In this document: one piece after another, positions 15,894-26,252 of the stretch | Position numbering within the stretch: the stretch's first letter is position 1 | Layout of the letters: each line of letters opens with the position of its first letter | From: CAVUXJ01 sp963814975 | GTDB lineage: Bacteria; Acidobacteriota; Vicinamibacteria; Vicinamibacterales; CAVVIG01 | Reading direction: 5' to 3' | NCBI GenBank assembly: GCA_963814975.1 | Contig: CAWFFB010000035.1 | Location: 310,001-374,000 of the forward strand | Length of the DNA: 64,000 bases | Translations under genes and position numbers: made by a program | The notes under the pieces: generated by a model | Seen by the model: the letters and a program-made list of their open reading frames with translations, nothing else | Database searches by the model: none | What the model was told of the DNA's origin: nothing

Positions 15894-16029
15894 AAGTCTC
15901 AAGTCTCAAGTCTCAAGTCACACAAATGGGCCCCGGCGGAAGTGATTCCGTCGGGGCCTTTGCGTTTGGTACCTGGCTCGAGGGCCTGACTGTGTCGGGC
16001 CTGAGACCTGAGACTTGAGACTTGAGGTT
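15894..16029. repeat. Intergenic word repeat, TCAAGTCTCA family, flanking a terminator
   Basis: The left arm starts just after the rplQ stop with AAGTCTCAAGTCTCAAGTCT (three tandem copies of TCAAGTC); the right arm at about 15998-16028 has CTGAGACCTGAGACTTGAGA and CTTGAGG. Between the arms lies the GC hairpin terminator at 15929-15962. The genes on both sides are convergent. Confidence 0.8.
15929..15962 (+). terminator. Rho-independent terminator of the ribosomal operon
   Basis: A 12-bp stem, GGCCCCGGCGGA (15929-15940) with TCCGTCGGGGCC (15947-15958), loop AGTGAT, followed by TTTGCGTTT. One G-U pair only. Ends transcription from rplQ. As the EF-G-like gene converges on it, it may also work in reverse, though the run of A on that side is short. 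Confidence 0.85.
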
Positions 16030-18126
16030 TCAGACTTCTTCGACCTCCACTCCCGCCCGTTCCGCCTTCGCGGCCGCGATAATCTTCGCCTGAAGCGGCG
16101 CCGGCACCTCGTCGTAGTGCGAGTATTCCATGTGGTACGAGCCGCGGCCACCGGTGGCCGACGTCAAGTGCTGTTCGTAGGTGAGCATCTCGGACATCGG
16201 CACCTGCGCCTTGATGATCGTCGTCACGCCGCGCGTATCCATGCCGCCGATGCGTCCGCGCCGCCCGTTCAGATCGCCCATGAGGTCGCCTGCGAAGTCC
16301 GACGGCGCGTAGACCTCGACGTTCATGATCGGTTCGAGGATCGTCGGCCGGGCCCGTGTCATCGCGTCCTTGAAGGCGAGCGAACCTGCCAGCTTGAACG
16401 AGAGCTCGTTCGAATCGACGTCGTGATACGACCCGTCGAAGACGGTAGCCCGGAAGTCGACCATCGGGAAGCCCGCCAGGTATCCGCGCGTCCGCGCGTC
16501 CTGAATGCCCTTTTCCACGGCCGGTACGAACTGGCGCGGAATGGATCCGCCGAAAATATCGTCCACGAACTCGAAGTCCGCACCGCGTGCCAGCGGCTCC
16601 ACCTTGATCTTGCAATCGCCGAACTGGCCGTGGCCGCCCGTCTGCTTCTTGTGCCGCCCGTGGGCCTCGGTCGCCGCCTTGATCGTCTCGCGGTACGGGA
16701 TTCGGGGCGGCTTCAGATTGACGTCCACGCCGAACCGTCGCTTCAACTTCGCGACCGTCACCTCGATGTGCACCTGGCCCTGGCCCGAGAGCAGGAGCTC
16801 CTTGGTCTGCGGGTCGCGGCTGTAGCGGATCGAGGGATCCTCCTCCTCCAGCCGATGCATCGCGGTGCTGATCTTGTCTTCGTCGCCGCGGCTCTTAGGT
16901 TCAATCGCGTAGGACAACACCGGCTCGGGAAATTTCAGCGCCGGGAACAGCAGGTCGTCGCCCTTGTCGCCGAGCGTGTCGTTCGTGAGCGTGTCCCTCA
17001 GCTTGGCGACCGCACCGAGGTCGCCGGCCTTGAGCTCGGGCACCGTTGTCTGCGCCTTTCCCTGCATGGCGAGCAGGTGCCCGAATCGCTCGGTGGAGTC
17101 GCGCGTCTTGTTGTGAACGGTTGAATCGGCCTTCAACGTTCCCGAGACAACCCGGAACATCGTGATCCGGCCGGCAAATGGATCGGCGATCGTCTTCCAG
17201 ACGAACGCTGCCGCGGGTCCCTTCTCGTCGGCTTTCCGCAGCACGTCTGCTCCGGTCTTGCCGACACCCCTGAATTCCCGATCGGCGGGCGAGGGAAGGT
17301 ACGAGACGATCGCGTCGAGCAGCGGCTGGGTGCCGATGTTGAGGAGCGCCGACGTGCACACAAGCGGGAACAGCTTGGCGGCCGCCGTCGCGCTCCGAAG
17401 GCCGGCGACCAGCTCCTGGTCGGTCAGCGTCCCTGCCTCGAAGAACCTTTCCATCAGCTTTTCATCGGCCTCCGCGACCATCTCGATGAGCGCGTCGCGT
17501 GCGGTCTCAACCTCGGCCGACATGTCGTCGGGGACCGGACCCTCGGTGAACTTTCCGCTCTCATCCGTTTGAAAGGTAAACGCCTTCCTCGCGATGAGAT
17601 CGACGACCCCCCGGAACGCCTTCTCCTCGCCGATCGGGAGTTGAATAGGGATCACCGCGCGGCTACACGACTCCCGCAGCGAGACCAGCGCGCGCGCCAG
17701 GCTCGCCCGCTCGCGATCGATCCGGTTGAGCACAATCATCCTTGGGAGCTCCAGTTCGGCGGCGGCCTCCCAGACCTTTTCCGTCTGTACCATCACGCCG
17801 GCGACCGCATCGACGACGATGAGGGCGGCGTCGGCCACCTGGAGGGCGGCGCGCGCCTCGCTGAGGAAGTTGCCGATGCCGGGAGCGTCAATCAGGTTGA
17901 TCTTGTGCCTGTTCCATTCCGCGAAGCCCAGACTGGCCGAAAGCGTATGTTTGCGGGCGATTTCCTCGTCGTCGAAATCGGTCACCGTCGTCCCATCATC
18001 GACTTTGCCGAAGCGGTTGACCATTCCGGCATCTGAGAGGATGGCTGCGGCGAGCTGTGTCTTACCGGATGCGGTGTGTCCCACGAGCGCGACATTCCTG
18101 ATGCTGGCAGCGTCATAGACCTTCAT
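16030..18126 (-). CDS. Elongation factor G-like translational GTPase
   Basis: A 698-residue GTPase of the EF-G family, of the divergent EF-G-like type often found beside a canonical fusA elsewhere in the genome. P-loop GHTASGKT at residues 16-23; G3 is DAPG rather than DTPG; G4 reads NRID rather than NKXD. The EF-G domains II-V follow, including GGHGQFGDCKIKVEPL (domain IV) and YEQHLTSATGGRGSYHMEYS near the C-terminus. Role is inferred as a ribosome-associated GTPase; whether it translocates, recycles or does something else cannot be read from the sequence. Convergent with rplQ. Confidence 0.88.
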   Translation of the reverse strand: MKVYDAASIRNVALVGHTASGKTQLAAAILSDAGMVNRFGKVDDGTTVTDFDDEEIARKHTLSASLGFAEWNRHKINLIDAPGIGNFLSEARAALQVADAALIVVDAVAGVMVQTEKVWEAAAELELPRMIVLNRIDRERASLARALVSLRESCSRAVIPIQLPIGEEKAFRGVVDLIARKAFTFQTDESGKFTEGPVPDDMSAEVETARDALIEMVAEADEKLMERFFEAGTLTDQELVAGLRSATAAAKLFPLVCTSALLNIGTQPLLDAIVSYLPSPADREFRGVGKTGADVLRKADEKGPAAAFVWKTIADPFAGRITMFRVVSGTLKADSTVHNKTRDSTERFGHLLAMQGKAQTTVPELKAGDLGAVAKLRDTLTNDTLGDKGDDLLFPALKFPEPVLSYAIEPKSRGDEDKISTAMHRLEEEDPSIRYSRDPQTKELLLSGQGQVHIEVTVAKLKRRFGVDVNLKPPRIPYRETIKAATEAHGRHKKQTGGHGQFGDCKIKVEPLARGADFEFVDDIFGGSIPRQFVPAVEKGIQDARTRGYLAGFPMVDFRATVFDGSYHDVDSNELSFKLAGSLAFKDAMTRARPTILEPIMNVEVYAPSDFAGDLMGDLNGRRGRIGGMDTRGVTTIIKAQVPMSEMLTYEQHLTSATGGRGSYHMEYSHYDEVPAPLQAKIIAAAKAERAGVEVEEV

Positions 18127-18345
18127 ACCCGGGTACCCCCTAGATACGGCGCATCATATTTCACTCGATACTTCACAGTCGACAGCCAACCTCGCCATGA
18201 ACCGCGGCGCCACCGCCGTGTTCATGTCTCGGTCGTCACGAACGTCCGTCCCGCTCAAGGCCTCCGCTTGACGCGTGCGCGGACCGCGCGGATTCGCCCT
18301 GACGGCGCCGCCACGGTGGCCAAGAACGGTCCACGTGCCGAACGC

Positions 18346-19653
18346 CTATTCGTACCGAAGCGCCTCGATCGGATCCAGGCGGGAGGCTTTGAACGCGGGA
18401 TACATCCCGAAAAAGACGCCAACTGCCGCCGAGAAGCCAAGCCCGATCGCGAACGACCACCAGGGGAGCGAGACGGGGAAGCCGGAGGCGAGATGTACGG
18501 TCCAGCCAAGGACGCTGCCGAGCCCGATGCCGAGGAGGCCGCCGAGAGACGTCAGGATCACGGCCTCCATCAGGAATTGAAAGAGAATCTCCGTGCGCCG
18601 GGCGCCGAGCGCCTTTCGTACGCCGATCTCGCGCGTCCGCTCGGTGACCGAGATCGACATGATGGCCATGACGCCGATCCCACCCACCATCAGCGCGATC
18701 GACGAAATCACGATCAGCGCGAGGAACGTCGCCTGGCTGATCCGATCCCAGAGCTGCAGAATTGCGTCCTGGGTCACGAGGTCGAAGTCGTCGGGGTCGT
18801 CGAGCCTGAGCCCGTGCCGGCTCCGCATCACCTGCTGAACCTCTGCGATTGCCACCGACTGCGGCACGCCTTCGCGCGGCACCGCTGCAATCTGCATCGG
18901 CAGCAGGACGCGCGAATTCGCGCCTCGGCCGACGGTGACACCGCGAAGGCCGAACTGACGCTGGTACGCCGTGTACGGCACCACCACGAAATCGTCCTGG
19001 CCGGCGTTGAACCCGCCGACGACCGGCCGCTTCACGAAGACGCCGATCACGGTGTAGCGTGCAGCCCCTACCCGGACCATCTTGCCGATTGGATCGCTGC
19101 CGCTGGCCGAGAACAACGCCAGATACGGCGTCTGCCCAAGCACGACCACGTTGCTTCGGGCCTGCACCTCGGCCCCGCTGAAGAACCGCCCGGCCGCCAG
19201 GTCGAGAGCGGTCCCGATGGCAAAGCGCTCGGTCGTGCCGAAGACCACGAGGGGTCGCGTCCGGAGGTCCCGGTAGAAGACGCGCTCCTGGGTGGGCGGT
19301 GCACCCCCGACGCCCAGCTGGACGTCGACAATCTGGATCGACGCCGCCTGCGCCTCGATCGCACGGGCATCGGAAACCGACAGGTTCGGGCGCCGGATCA
19401 GATCGTTGAACGTCGCACCGCTGGTGAAGCTCAGGAGCCCGAAGCGCTGGACGAAGATGAGGTTCGGGCCAATCTCGCGAATCGCCTGACGCAACGACTC
19501 GTCGAAGCCGCGAATCATCGCCGTCATCCCGACAATCGACGTGATCCCGATGACGACGCCCAGGATCGTGAGGCCCGAGCGCATCTTGTTGACGCGCAAC
19601 GTGTCGAGCGCCATCACCACGACTTCGCGAACAAGACCGGGGCGGATGCTCAT
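18346..19653 (-). CDS. ABC transporter permease, MacB/FtsX type
   Basis: A 435-residue inner-membrane permease. One membrane span near residues 25-50 (GLTILGVVIGITSIVGM), a large periplasmic MacB-like core domain, then three C-terminal spans. The cytoplasmic coupling motif RTREIGVRKALGARRTEILF is the hallmark of the FtsX-like permease domain. Second permease of a minus-strand set (adaptor, permease, permease). No ATPase domain in this protein or its neighbours. The gap behind it (18127-18345) shows no gene or clear signal. Confidence 0.9.
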   Translation of the reverse strand: MSIRPGLVREVVVMALDTLRVNKMRSGLTILGVVIGITSIVGMTAMIRGFDESLRQAIREIGPNLIFVQRFGLLSFTSGATFNDLIRRPNLSVSDARAIEAQAASIQIVDVQLGVGGAPPTQERVFYRDLRTRPLVVFGTTERFAIGTALDLAAGRFFSGAEVQARSNVVVLGQTPYLALFSASGSDPIGKMVRVGAARYTVIGVFVKRPVVGGFNAGQDDFVVVPYTAYQRQFGLRGVTVGRGANSRVLLPMQIAAVPREGVPQSVAIAEVQQVMRSRHGLRLDDPDDFDLVTQDAILQLWDRISQATFLALIVISSIALMVGGIGVMAIMSISVTERTREIGVRKALGARRTEILFQFLMEAVILTSLGGLLGIGLGSVLGWTVHLASGFPVSLPWWSFAIGLGFSAAVGVFFGMYPAFKASRLDPIEALRYE

Positions 19654-19654
19654 A

Positions 19655-19744
19655 AAGTCTCAGGTCTCAAGGCTCACGGCTCACGTTCTCAGAGTCACGG
19701 GTTTCAAGCTTCGACGAGATCTGAGACTTGAGGGTTGAGACTTG
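19655..19744. repeat. Intergenic word repeat, TCAAGTCTCA family
   Basis: Lies between the two permease genes. The left part is AAGTCTCAGGTCTCAAGGCT; the right part is CTGAGACTTGAGGGTTGAGA and CTTG. The centre has degenerate CTCACG words. Shows that the family is not restricted to the ribosomal operon or to one strand. Confidence 0.75.
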
Positions 19745-19760
19745 CAACGTGCATGTCTGT

Positions 19761-20984
19761 TCATTCACGCCCCAGCGCTTCGATAGGTTCGAGGCGGGCG
19801 GCCCGCGACGCCGGATACAGGCCGAAGAACAGTCCCACGATCGCGGTAATGCCGATGCCGAGCGCAACGGACCACGCTTCGACGGCGGCGGGGACTGGCG
19901 TGAGCTGTGCAACAGCCAGTGCGACCGCTCCGCCGAGCAGCGTCCCGATCACGCCGCCGAACATCGACAGGACAACAGACTCGGTCAACATCTGCGCCAT
20001 GATGTCCGATCGACGGGCGCCGAGCGCCTTGCGAAGACCGATCTCTCGCGTCCGCTCGGTCACCGCCATCAACATGATGTTCATGATGACGATGCCCCCG
20101 ACGATGAGCGACAGGGCGACGACGCCGACCAGCACCGCGAAGATGCCGTTGGTGGCGCGATGGTACAAGTCCAGGATTGTGTCGGAGGTGAAGATCCCGA
20201 AGTTGTCCGCCTGGCGCGGCTTGAGCCGCCGGGCGATTCGAAGCGCCACCGTCGCTTCGTCCATGGCGGCGGACAGTTGAGCGATGTCTCGCGGCTTGAC
20301 GGCGACCGACAGCTGCTGCCGCGATCCGAACAGGGACTGGAACTGTCCGAGCGGGATCACCGCGAAGTCGTCCTGCGACCGCCCCAGGAAGGCGCCTCGC
20401 TTCGGGCTGACGCCAATCACCCGGAAATGGACGCCTTCGACTTGAATCAGCTTGTCCAGCGGATCAACTCCGCCGAACAGGAGGTCCGCGACCTCCCATC
20501 CGATCACGGCAACGGGGCGTGATCGTTCGACTTCGATCGGATTCATCAAGCGGCCCCGTTCGACCTTGAAGGTCGAGAGGTTGCCGAACTCCGAGCTGAC
20601 CCCTTGAATGTTGACGCCGTCGATCGACTTGTCGCCGCGGGTGACCTGGCCGGTACTCTCCGACTGCAGCACGACCGCCGCCGCGAGCGAGCTGTAGCGT
20701 TTGATCGCGCGGGCGTCGGCGGGCGTGATTCGCGGGTTGTAGCGGACCTTGTCGAATTCATCGTCGCTGAGCGTAAGAGGAAACTGCTGAATGCTGAACG
20801 AATCGGCCCCCGCCTGGTTCAGGATCGCGTCCTGCACCGAGGTGTTCAGGCCGCGGATGAGCGATACGACCGCAACGATCGAAGCCACGGCGACGATGTT
20901 GCCGAGCACGGTCATCAACGATCGAAGCTTGGAAGCCCAGATCGCGGCGATCGCAATCGCTGCAGCCTCGAGATACTTGTTCAT
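19761..20984 (-). CDS. ABC transporter permease, MacB/FtsX type
   Basis: A 407-residue permease from the start at 20984 (MNKYLEAAAIAIAAIWASKL); the frame is open for 37 further codons upstream, but those residues look non-native. Span 1 at about residues 18-43, periplasmic core domain, then three C-terminal spans with TERTREIGLRKALGARRSDI. Same architecture as the permease at 18346-19653, to which it is probably paralogous. Follows the adaptor gene after 76 bases on the same strand. Confidence 0.9.
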   Translation of the reverse strand: MNKYLEAAAIAIAAIWASKLRSLMTVLGNIVAVASIVAVVSLIRGLNTSVQDAILNQAGADSFSIQQFPLTLSDDEFDKVRYNPRITPADARAIKRYSSLAAAVVLQSESTGQVTRGDKSIDGVNIQGVSSEFGNLSTFKVERGRLMNPIEVERSRPVAVIGWEVADLLFGGVDPLDKLIQVEGVHFRVIGVSPKRGAFLGRSQDDFAVIPLGQFQSLFGSRQQLSVAVKPRDIAQLSAAMDEATVALRIARRLKPRQADNFGIFTSDTILDLYHRATNGIFAVLVGVVALSLIVGGIVIMNIMLMAVTERTREIGLRKALGARRSDIMAQMLTESVVLSMFGGVIGTLLGGAVALAVAQLTPVPAAVEAWSVALGIGITAIVGLFFGLYPASRAARLEPIEALGRE

Positions 20985-21060
20985 CGAAGGGCTGTGGGAA
21001 AAGGCGTACTCCTTGTCCCGGAGGCGCCCACGCGGACAAGGGCGGCGAGCTCTGGATGCA

Positions 21061-22383
21061 TCATTCGTCCGTGCTGATCCGTACCGGGTCGCCATCGGCC
21101 ATGCCGCGGACGGAATTGTAGGGTCCGGTCACGACCTGATCGCCAGGCTTGAGACCCTCGAGAACCTCGAAGTATCTGTCTCCGGCGATGCCCATCTTGA
21201 TCGGTACGAATGACACGTGCCCGTCACGCACGATGAACGCGCCGTCGGTCTCCTTGCGGGTCTGCCCGGGCTTCAGCTCCGAAGGCGCCACCGGTTCCGC
21301 GTTTCGTTGGCGCCGCGGTCTGAGCGGCTGCTTGACGATCTGGCCGCTTGCGTCGTACACCAGCTCGCGGACGGCGACGGCCGGGATCGGCACCGCCGTC
21401 ACGCCCTTGCGCGTCGCCGTCGTGATATCCGCCGTGCAGGTGAAACCCGGCCGCACATCCAGAATGTCGTCGTCGAGGACGACCACGACTTTGAAGTTCG
21501 TTGCCTGCCGGGAGCCGGCCGCGGCGCCCGTGGCCTGTATCGGACTGTTGGCGATTTCTGTCACACGGCCTGTGAAGGTCTTATCCGGCAACGCATCGAT
21601 CGCGATCGTTGCCCGCTGACCGAACATGACGTGGGGGATGTTGGTTTCGTCGACTTCGATCTCCGCCTGGATGACGGACATGTCCGCGAGCGTGAGCAGA
21701 ACGGTCCCCGGGTTGTTCATCGTGCCGGTCACTGCCGTTTCGCCTTCCTGGATGTTCCGGCGGGTAACGATGCCGTCGATTGGCGATTCGATGCGGACCT
21801 TGCTGAGATCGTAGCGGGCGCTTTCAAGGCCGGCGCGCTCCTGTCCGAGACGAGCGTCCTGTGCCGTCACCAGTTTCTCGCGCTCTTGCAGCGCGGACTG
21901 CGCCGCGCGGACATCGGTTTCGGCTCTCTCGAGCGCCTCGCGCGTGCTCAGCTGCTCCCGCCAGAGCTCCTGCTGGCGAGCGAGGTTCCTCTGCGCCTGG
22001 TCGAGTTGCACGCGCGCGGTCTGCACGGCCTGGCGAGTTTGCTCGAGTGAAGCCTCCGCCGCACCGAGCGACGCGGCACCGCTGTCGACGCGCGTTCTCA
22101 GCGATCGCGGATCAATCTGCAGCAGGAACTGTCCCTTCTTCACCAGGTCGCCTTCGGCGACCGCCAGGTCGACGACGCGGCCGGGCGTGTCCGCGCTGAC
22201 GTTGACCAGCCGCTTCGGCTGGATCTTTCCTGACGCCGAAACGATCGCATCGAGGTCCCGCTCTCTGATGGCTTCGGTGGTCACGATGAGCATCGGCTCC
22301 CGATGGAACCAGTAATATCCCCCGCCGCCCGCCGTGGCGACGACAAGGGCGGCGGCCACGACGAGGCCTTTGCTTCCAGTCAT
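21061..22383 (-). CDS. Periplasmic adaptor (membrane fusion) protein, MacA/HlyD-like
   Basis: Start at 22383 (MTGSKGLVVAAALVVATAGG) gives 440 residues with an N-terminal membrane anchor (about residues 5-24). Then come a lipoyl-type half (GKIQPKRLVNVSADTPGRVV), a long helical hairpin rich in Ala, Gln, Arg and Glu (about residues 90-190), the second half (IESPIDGIVTRRNIQEGETA) and a beta-barrel region. Such proteins link a MacB-type or RND inner-membrane pump to an outer-membrane channel. First gene of the adaptor-permease-permease set. The frame stays open far upstream, opposite the decarboxylase gene, but that part is not coding. Confidence 0.9.
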   Translation of the reverse strand: MTGSKGLVVAAALVVATAGGGGYYWFHREPMLIVTTEAIRERDLDAIVSASGKIQPKRLVNVSADTPGRVVDLAVAEGDLVKKGQFLLQIDPRSLRTRVDSGAASLGAAEASLEQTRQAVQTARVQLDQAQRNLARQQELWREQLSTREALERAETDVRAAQSALQEREKLVTAQDARLGQERAGLESARYDLSKVRIESPIDGIVTRRNIQEGETAVTGTMNNPGTVLLTLADMSVIQAEIEVDETNIPHVMFGQRATIAIDALPDKTFTGRVTEIANSPIQATGAAAGSRQATNFKVVVVLDDDILDVRPGFTCTADITTATRKGVTAVPIPAVAVRELVYDASGQIVKQPLRPRRQRNAEPVAPSELKPGQTRKETDGAFIVRDGHVSFVPIKMGIAGDRYFEVLEGLKPGDQVVTGPYNSVRGMADGDPVRISTDE

Positions 22384-22557
22384 CTCATTGAAATATATAC
22401 GCGACGTGCCTGGACGCGTCGCTTTCTTGACAGTGAGTGTGTTGCTGTTTACCATGCTGGGTCCGGCGTTCAATGGGAGAATCGGCGGAGCGCGCAGCTT
22501 TTCATACTGCGATCGGAACTGATCTGTGGTGATGGCTTGTCGAACAAGGAGCGCGAC

Positions 22558-23109
22558 GTGGTCGGATTCGTTCCCAAGGAGATGTTCTTCACCAAGGGCG
22601 TCGGGAAGCACCGCGAGAAGCTGACTTCGTTCGAGCTCGCGCTCCGATCCGCGGGCATCGCCGCCTGCAATCTCGTTCGCGTCTCGAGCATTTTCCCGCC
22701 AAAGTGCCGCATTCTGTCCCGTGCGCAGGGCAGCAAGCGCCTCGAGCCCGGCCAGGTGACCTTCGTCGTGATGTCGGAGGCCGCGACGCGGGAGCCGCAT
22801 CGGCTCATTGCCGCGACGGTCGGCGTCGCCATTCCGCGCGACAAGGATCTCTACGGATATCTGTCCGAGCACCACAGCTTCGGCGAGAGCGAGGACATTG
22901 CCGGCGACTACGCCGAGGAGCTGGCGGCCGAGATGCTGGCGACGACCCTCGGCCTGGAATTCGATCCCGACAAGAGCTGGGACGAGAAGAAAGAGGTCTA
23001 CCGCCTCTCGAACGAGATCGTCCGCACCCAGAACGTCACCCAGACAGCCGTCGGCGACAAGAAGGGCCTGTGGACGACCGTTGTCGCCGCCGCGGTGCTT
23101 GTCGGCTGA
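22558..23109 (+). CDS. pdaD: Pyruvoyl-dependent arginine decarboxylase
   Basis: Decarboxylates arginine to agmatine with a pyruvoyl group made by self-cleavage. The GTG start at 22558 follows AAGGAG with six bases between. The 183-residue product opens MVGFVPKEMFFTKGVGKHRE and has the cleavage-site motif VSSIFPP with Ser43-Ser44; cleavage before Ser44 would create the pyruvoyl group. GESEDIAGDYAEELAAEMLA is also family-typical. Divergent from the adaptor gene across a 174-base gap. No agmatinase or agmatine deiminase gene is nearby. Confidence 0.9.
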   Translation: MVGFVPKEMFFTKGVGKHREKLTSFELALRSAGIAACNLVRVSSIFPPKCRILSRAQGSKRLEPGQVTFVVMSEAATREPHRLIAATVGVAIPRDKDLYGYLSEHHSFGESEDIAGDYAEELAAEMLATTLGLEFDPDKSWDEKKEVYRLSNEIVRTQNVTQTAVGDKKGLWTTVVAAAVLVG

Positions 23110-23283
23110 TTGGATGCACGGCTGTCTTCGACCGCACGTCCACCGATACGCTCGTCTCATATACTCCACTTCGTCTTCTTCGGCTCTTGCCGATATCTCC
23201 GGATCTTGCCTTAGCGTTGCGGGCTCCAGCCTAACGTCCGGGCCCATTGCCCGCACCCGGTCACGGAGCCGATAACAGAAACA

Positions 23284-24299
23284 TGCGGATGACATGCGGT
23301 CTTCCGCGCTGCGCTGGCGGCCGGGCTGCTCGCCGGGGCAGCGCGGCCGGCGAGCGCGCAAATCTATGAAATCGTCGGTACTCGCGCGCAGGGCATGGGC
23401 GGCGCCTTTGTCGCCGTCGCGGACGATGCGACGGCAACCTGGTGGAACCCGGCCGGGCTCGCCACGGGCGCGTACTTCAGCTCGGTGATCGAACGGGGCG
23501 ATACGACGGAGCCGGGGGAGACCAGGCCGGCCGGCCCCGCCTGGCAGGGCGATACGAGCGTCCTATGCGGTCGTCTTTCCGGCGCTCGGATTGAGCTATT
23601 ACCGCCTACGCATCAGTGAAATAGCGCCAGCGACCTCTACATGGGGACGTCCCCCCTGACCGACAAGATCAGGGGACTACAGGTACCGGTCTGCGCTCGT
23701 GGGCGATGAACCAGTTCGGCGTCACCGTGGGCCAGTCGCTCGGCAGTCATCTGGTGATCGCTTCGACTTTGAGGCTTGTCGCGGCGGTCTGGCTCTGTCG
23801 TCGGGCTCGGTCGCCGACGATCCGCTCGATGCCGCGGACGACCTCGACGTGTCGACGGAGACCGAGGCCGACCTCGATATCGGCGCGATGGCGATCGTTC
23901 GGGCGCATGCGGCTGGGCATCGCGATCAAGCACGCGACGAGAGCCGGAGTTCGGCGAGGGCGCGAATCGCCTTGTCCTGCGTCGGCAAGCCCGCGCGGGC
24001 GTGGCATTTGTGGCGCGCGGGCACGGTCACTGTCGGCCGTCGACGCCGACCTGACGAGGACGGCTACGGCATTCGGGGACGCCGTCACGTCGCGGCGGGC
24101 GCTGAAGCCTGGTTGTTACAGCAGCGGCTCGGCCTGCGGGGCGGCGTCAGCGCGAACACGGTGGGAGACGCGCGCGCTGTCGGCGAGCACGGGCCTGAGT
24201 GTCGCGGTGAGGTCCCGCGCATACATCGACGCCGCGCTGACCGCCGGGTCGGATCGCTCCAGGGAGGGCTGGAATCTCGGCCTCAGAGTGACGTTTTAG
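23284..24299 (+). pseudogene. Decayed outer-membrane beta-barrel protein gene (FadL/PorV/TraF-like)
   Basis: Fragments of one protein can be followed through all three frames. They are a signal-like AGLLAGAARPASAQIYEIVG, then GMGGAFVAVADDATATWWNP with AGLATGAYF (typical of conjugal-transfer TraF/PorV-like barrels), then SYAVVFPALGLSYYRLR, MNQFGVTVGQSLGSHLV, RMRLGIAIKH and EFGEGANRLVLRRQARAGVA. It ends AYIDAALTAGSDRSREGWNL, then GLRVTF, a barrel-like C-terminus with final Phe. At least eight frame changes of both signs are needed, so this is a true pseudogene rather than one sequencing error. The gap before it (23110-23283) shows nothing I recognise. Confidence 0.75.
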
Positions 24300-24345
24300 G
24301 TCAATAGTTGACAATTTTTGTCATCAGTAGATAGTTTTCAAGTTC

Positions 24346-26119
<1,774 letters not shown>

Positions 26120-26235
26120 CTATCAGCTTTCGGCACGAAGCTGCTGCCGCTTCTCAGAGTGCAGCGGTGCCACCGGGGAGCCGAACCCCGACAGCCGAAG
26201 CCGAGTCCGGAAGCTGACTTCTGAGAGCTGATAGC
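26120..26235. repeat. Intergenic inverted word repeat, CAGCTNTCAGC family
   Basis: Outer arms CTATCAGCTTTCGGC (26121-26135) and GAGAGCTGATAG (26224-26235) pair. Inside, AGCCGAACCCCGACAGCCGA and GAAGCTGAC carry further GCCGA/GCTGA words. Fills the pilB-pilT gap; pilT starts 17 bases later behind GTAAGAGGTG. Confidence 0.75.
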
Positions 26236-26252
26236 GAATCGTAAGAGGTGAA

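Noticed and set aside
18076..19731. A 551-codon plus-strand open frame
   Set aside because: It lies antisense to the FtsX-type permease, which has clear membrane spans and the coupling motif; the plus-strand translation is charged and repetitive with no family features.
22384..23361. N-terminal extension of the adaptor protein by about 320 residues
   Set aside because: The open frame runs antisense through the arginine decarboxylase gene. The adaptor has a proper start and membrane anchor at 22383.
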